Shown here: one piece after another, positions 5,939-7,123 of the stretch
Numbering within the stretch: position 1 is the first letter of the stretch
Layout of the letters: every line of letters starts with the position of its first letter
NCBI GenBank assembly: GCA_023265735.1
Contig: JAHFSN010000099.1
Coordinates: 1 to 7,123 of the forward strand
From: Spirochaetaceae bacterium
GTDB lineage: Bacteria; Spirochaetota; Spirochaetia; JABEVK01
Length of the DNA stretch: 7,123 nucleotides
Direction: 5' to 3'
Notes under the pieces: model-generated
Seen by the model: the letters and a program-made list of their open reading frames with translations, nothing else
Database searches by the model: none
Told to the model about the DNA's origin: nothing
Translations under genes and position numbers: made by a program

Positions 5939-6670
5939 ATGACTGGTGCAGGCACCGCGGTGGTAGCCGGGGGTACCGGGGGCATCGGAGAGGGCATCGT
6001 CAAGACGTTGCTGGGCCAAGGGTGGACCGTTTTTGTCCCCGTCCTGGGGATGGAGAAGGGGGAGCGGCTGCTTTCGTACGTCGGGGACCAGGGAAACCGG
6101 CTCCGGGTGATGCCCGCCGACCTCTCGCTGCGCGAGGAAGTGGCGGGGTTCCGGAAGCTGGTGATGCAAGCCACACCGAAGCTCGACCTGGTGGTCGTTT
6201 CGGTGGGCAGCTCCTACTACGGGCACAGTCTTCACAAGATCGACGAGGCCGAATGGGCCAGGCTGCTCGAGGAGAACCTCGCCACCCACTTCCACCTCCA
6301 GCACGAATTTCTGGGGTACTTCCACGATGTGAACCAGGGGGCGTACGTGACCCTGGCTGGTCCCGAAGCCGACTTTGTCCACCCGGAGACGGGCCTCATG
6401 TCGGTGTTTGCCGCCGCCCAAAAGATGATGGCCCGGGTCGAGGCCCTGGAAGCCGCCGGGTCGGGAGTCCGGGTCTACTCGATCACCTCGAAGACGCCCA
6501 TCGCGACCCGGGCCCGGGGCGAGCAGAGCTCCCCCAGCTGGATCACTCCCTTCGACCTCGGGGACTACATCCTGGCTCTGGTCCGGGACCAGGTAGCCGG
6601 CTGTCGGGACTCCCTCCACGTGCTGGACACTCGGGAACAACTGCGCCGTCTGCTGGGGGCCGCCCGGTGA
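5939..6670 (+). CDS. Short-chain dehydrogenase/reductase-like protein with degenerate active site
   Basis: A 243-residue protein with an SDR-type Rossmann fold. The nucleotide-binding glycine motif VVAGGTGGIGEG is at residues 8-19, ADLS with Asp61 is at the adenine-contacting position, and Asn113 (LLEENL) matches the structural Asn of classical SDRs. The usual YxxxK motif is missing: the aligned segment VFAAAQKM has Phe157 and Gln161 in place of Tyr and Lys. The usual catalytic Ser segment reads VTLAGPEAD without a Ser. The NAG motif is replaced by VSVGSS. It is therefore either an unusual reductase with other catalytic residues or a non-enzymatic NAD(P)-binding protein. The substrate is unknown. 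The ATG at 5939 is chosen because AAGGGGGA (5927-5934) lies at good spacing; the longer frame from TTG 5879 has no such site. No close partner gene is present. Confidence 0.82.
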   Translation: MTGAGTAVVAGGTGGIGEGIVKTLLGQGWTVFVPVLGMEKGERLLSYVGDQGNRLRVMPADLSLREEVAGFRKLVMQATPKLDLVVVSVGSSYYGHSLHKIDEAEWARLLEENLATHFHLQHEFLGYFHDVNQGAYVTLAGPEADFVHPETGLMSVFAAAQKMMARVEALEAAGSGVRVYSITSKTPIATRARGEQSSPSWITPFDLGDYILALVRDQVAGCRDSLHVLDTREQLRRLLGAAR

Positions 6671-6700
6671 AAGCGCCCGCGGGAGCGGAGGGAGCCTTCG

Positions 6701-6728
6701 TTGACATTCATGGACATTAGGATATAAT
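6701..6728 (+). promoter_or_regulatory. Near-consensus sigma70 promoter of the HTH-IIA gene
   Basis: TTGACA (6701-6706) and TATAAT (6723-6728) are both perfect hexamers separated by 16 bp, in an AT-rich island within GC-rich surroundings. The start of transcription would be near 6735 and the leader about 43 bases. This is the strongest promoter-like sequence in the window. It lies 30 bp after the SDR stop codon, so the last gene has its own transcription start. The overlapping inverted repeats suggest it is held in check by a DNA-binding protein. Confidence 0.8.
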
Positions 6729-6763
6729 TGTCCACAGGCGATGTTCAGATTCCTGAATGTCAA
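6701..6763. repeat. Nested inverted repeats flanking the terminal promoter (possible operators)
   Basis: Three inverted repeats overlap the promoter and leader. TTGACATTCA (6701-6710) is perfectly repeated in inverse as TGAATGTCAA (6754-6763), one arm covering the -35 box and the other the leader. TGGACA (6711-6716) pairs with TGTCCA (6729-6734), bracketing the -10 box. TTCAG (6744-6748) pairs with CTGAA (6753-6757) around four bases. GACATT also recurs directly at 6703 and 6713, one helical turn apart. Such a layout fits cooperative or looping binding of a repressor, possibly the downstream HTH protein itself; that is inference. Confidence 0.5.
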
Positions 6764-6777
6764 TCGGCGGGGAAAGA

Positions 6778-7123
6778 ATGCAACTCTCGGTCAAAGAAGC
6801 GGCGTCCATCCTCAGTGTCTCTGAGAAGACAATCTACCGCTGGATCAAACAGCAAATTATTCCTGCGTATCAAATTAACGAGCAGTTCCGTTTCAACCGC
6901 AGCGAGCTTCTGGAGTGGGCCACCTCCCGCCGGATCAAGGTGCATCCGGACATCTTCAAGGAGACCGAGAGCTCGGCCACGCCCCTGCCAACCCTGACCG
7001 AGGCCCTCAAGGCCGGAGGCATCTTCTACCGAGTGGGCGGCAACGATTCGGCGTCGGTCTTGAGGTCGGTGGTCGATGTCCTCAAGCTGCAGGACGAGGT
7101 GGACAGGGAGTTTCTCTTCGAGG
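6778..7123 (+). CDS. Excisionase-type HTH protein with PTS IIA-like domain (3' end missing)
   Basis: Only the first 115 codons are in the window and the frame stays open to the edge. Residues 1-52 form an excisionase/MerR-like helix-turn-helix of the HTH_17 type: LSVKEAASILSVSEKTIYRWIKQ at the front, then a wing with IPAYQINEQFRFNRSELLEW. After a linker of about 17 residues, the part from about residue 70 (LTEALKAGGIFYRVGG followed by SVLRSVVDVL and VDREFLFE) resembles the start of a PTS EIIA type-2/PtsN-like domain, as in HTH-IIA regulators of some Deltaproteobacteria and Acidobacteria. The phosphorylatable His would lie beyond the edge, so it cannot be checked. The ATG at 6778 follows GGGGA (6769-6773), a modest ribosome site. 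It has its own strong promoter. It may link phosphotransfer status to transcription, but its targets are unknown. Confidence 0.8.
   Translation, partial: MQLSVKEAASILSVSEKTIYRWIKQQIIPAYQINEQFRFNRSELLEWATSRRIKVHPDIFKETESSATPLPTLTEALKAGGIFYRVGGNDSASVLRSVVDVLKLQDEVDREFLFE

Overview
The window is GC-rich bacterial DNA that holds a complete intracellular L-arabinose pathway operon, followed by three genes that look unrelated to it. Organism: nothing here fixes the taxon. GC-rich codons, TTG starts and a terminal gene joining an excisionase-type helix-turn-helix to a PTS IIA-like domain suggest an Acidobacteriota (Holophaga/Geothrix-like) or deltaproteobacterial-type genome. This is a low-confidence inference. 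No mobile element, CRISPR array, rRNA or tRNA is visible.

Layout. Positions 1-299 hold no convincing gene. They contain a perfect 10-bp hairpin at the left edge and three copies of a GC-rich repeat spaced exactly 58 bp apart. A sigma70-type promoter (TTGACA, 17 bp, TATGGT; 300-328) is followed by a perfect 12-bp CpG-centred palindrome (348-359). That palindrome abuts the AGGAGG ribosome site of araB, which starts at TTG 372. On the plus strand follow araB (ribulokinase), araA (L-arabinose isomerase), araD (L-ribulose-5-phosphate 4-epimerase) and a LacI-family regulator. Junctions are very tight: a 10-bp gap, a 4-base overlap and a 44-base overlap. The four genes very probably form one transcript. 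Together the enzymes turn L-arabinose into D-xylulose 5-phosphate for the pentose phosphate pathway. The regulator probably binds the palindrome in front of araB and so controls the operon and itself. No arabinose transporter is in the window.

Downstream, a YbaK/ProX-type aminoacyl-tRNA deacylase gene lies on the minus strand (5320-5802), convergent with the regulator and only 6 bp from it. It is separated by 136 bp from a divergent plus-strand gene for a short-chain dehydrogenase-like protein (5939-6670). That protein keeps the nucleotide-binding motif but lacks the usual catalytic Tyr and Lys. A near-perfect sigma70 promoter (TTGACA, 16 bp, TATAAT; 6701-6728), surrounded by several inverted repeats, drives the last gene (6778 to the window end, incomplete). 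That gene has an excisionase-like helix-turn-helix and the beginning of what looks like a PTS IIA/PtsN-type domain.

No wholly new system is evident. The points most worth a second look are the LacI-type control of a four-gene ara operon, the catalytically degenerate SDR protein, the 58-bp periodic repeats, and the palindrome-rich promoter of the terminal regulator.
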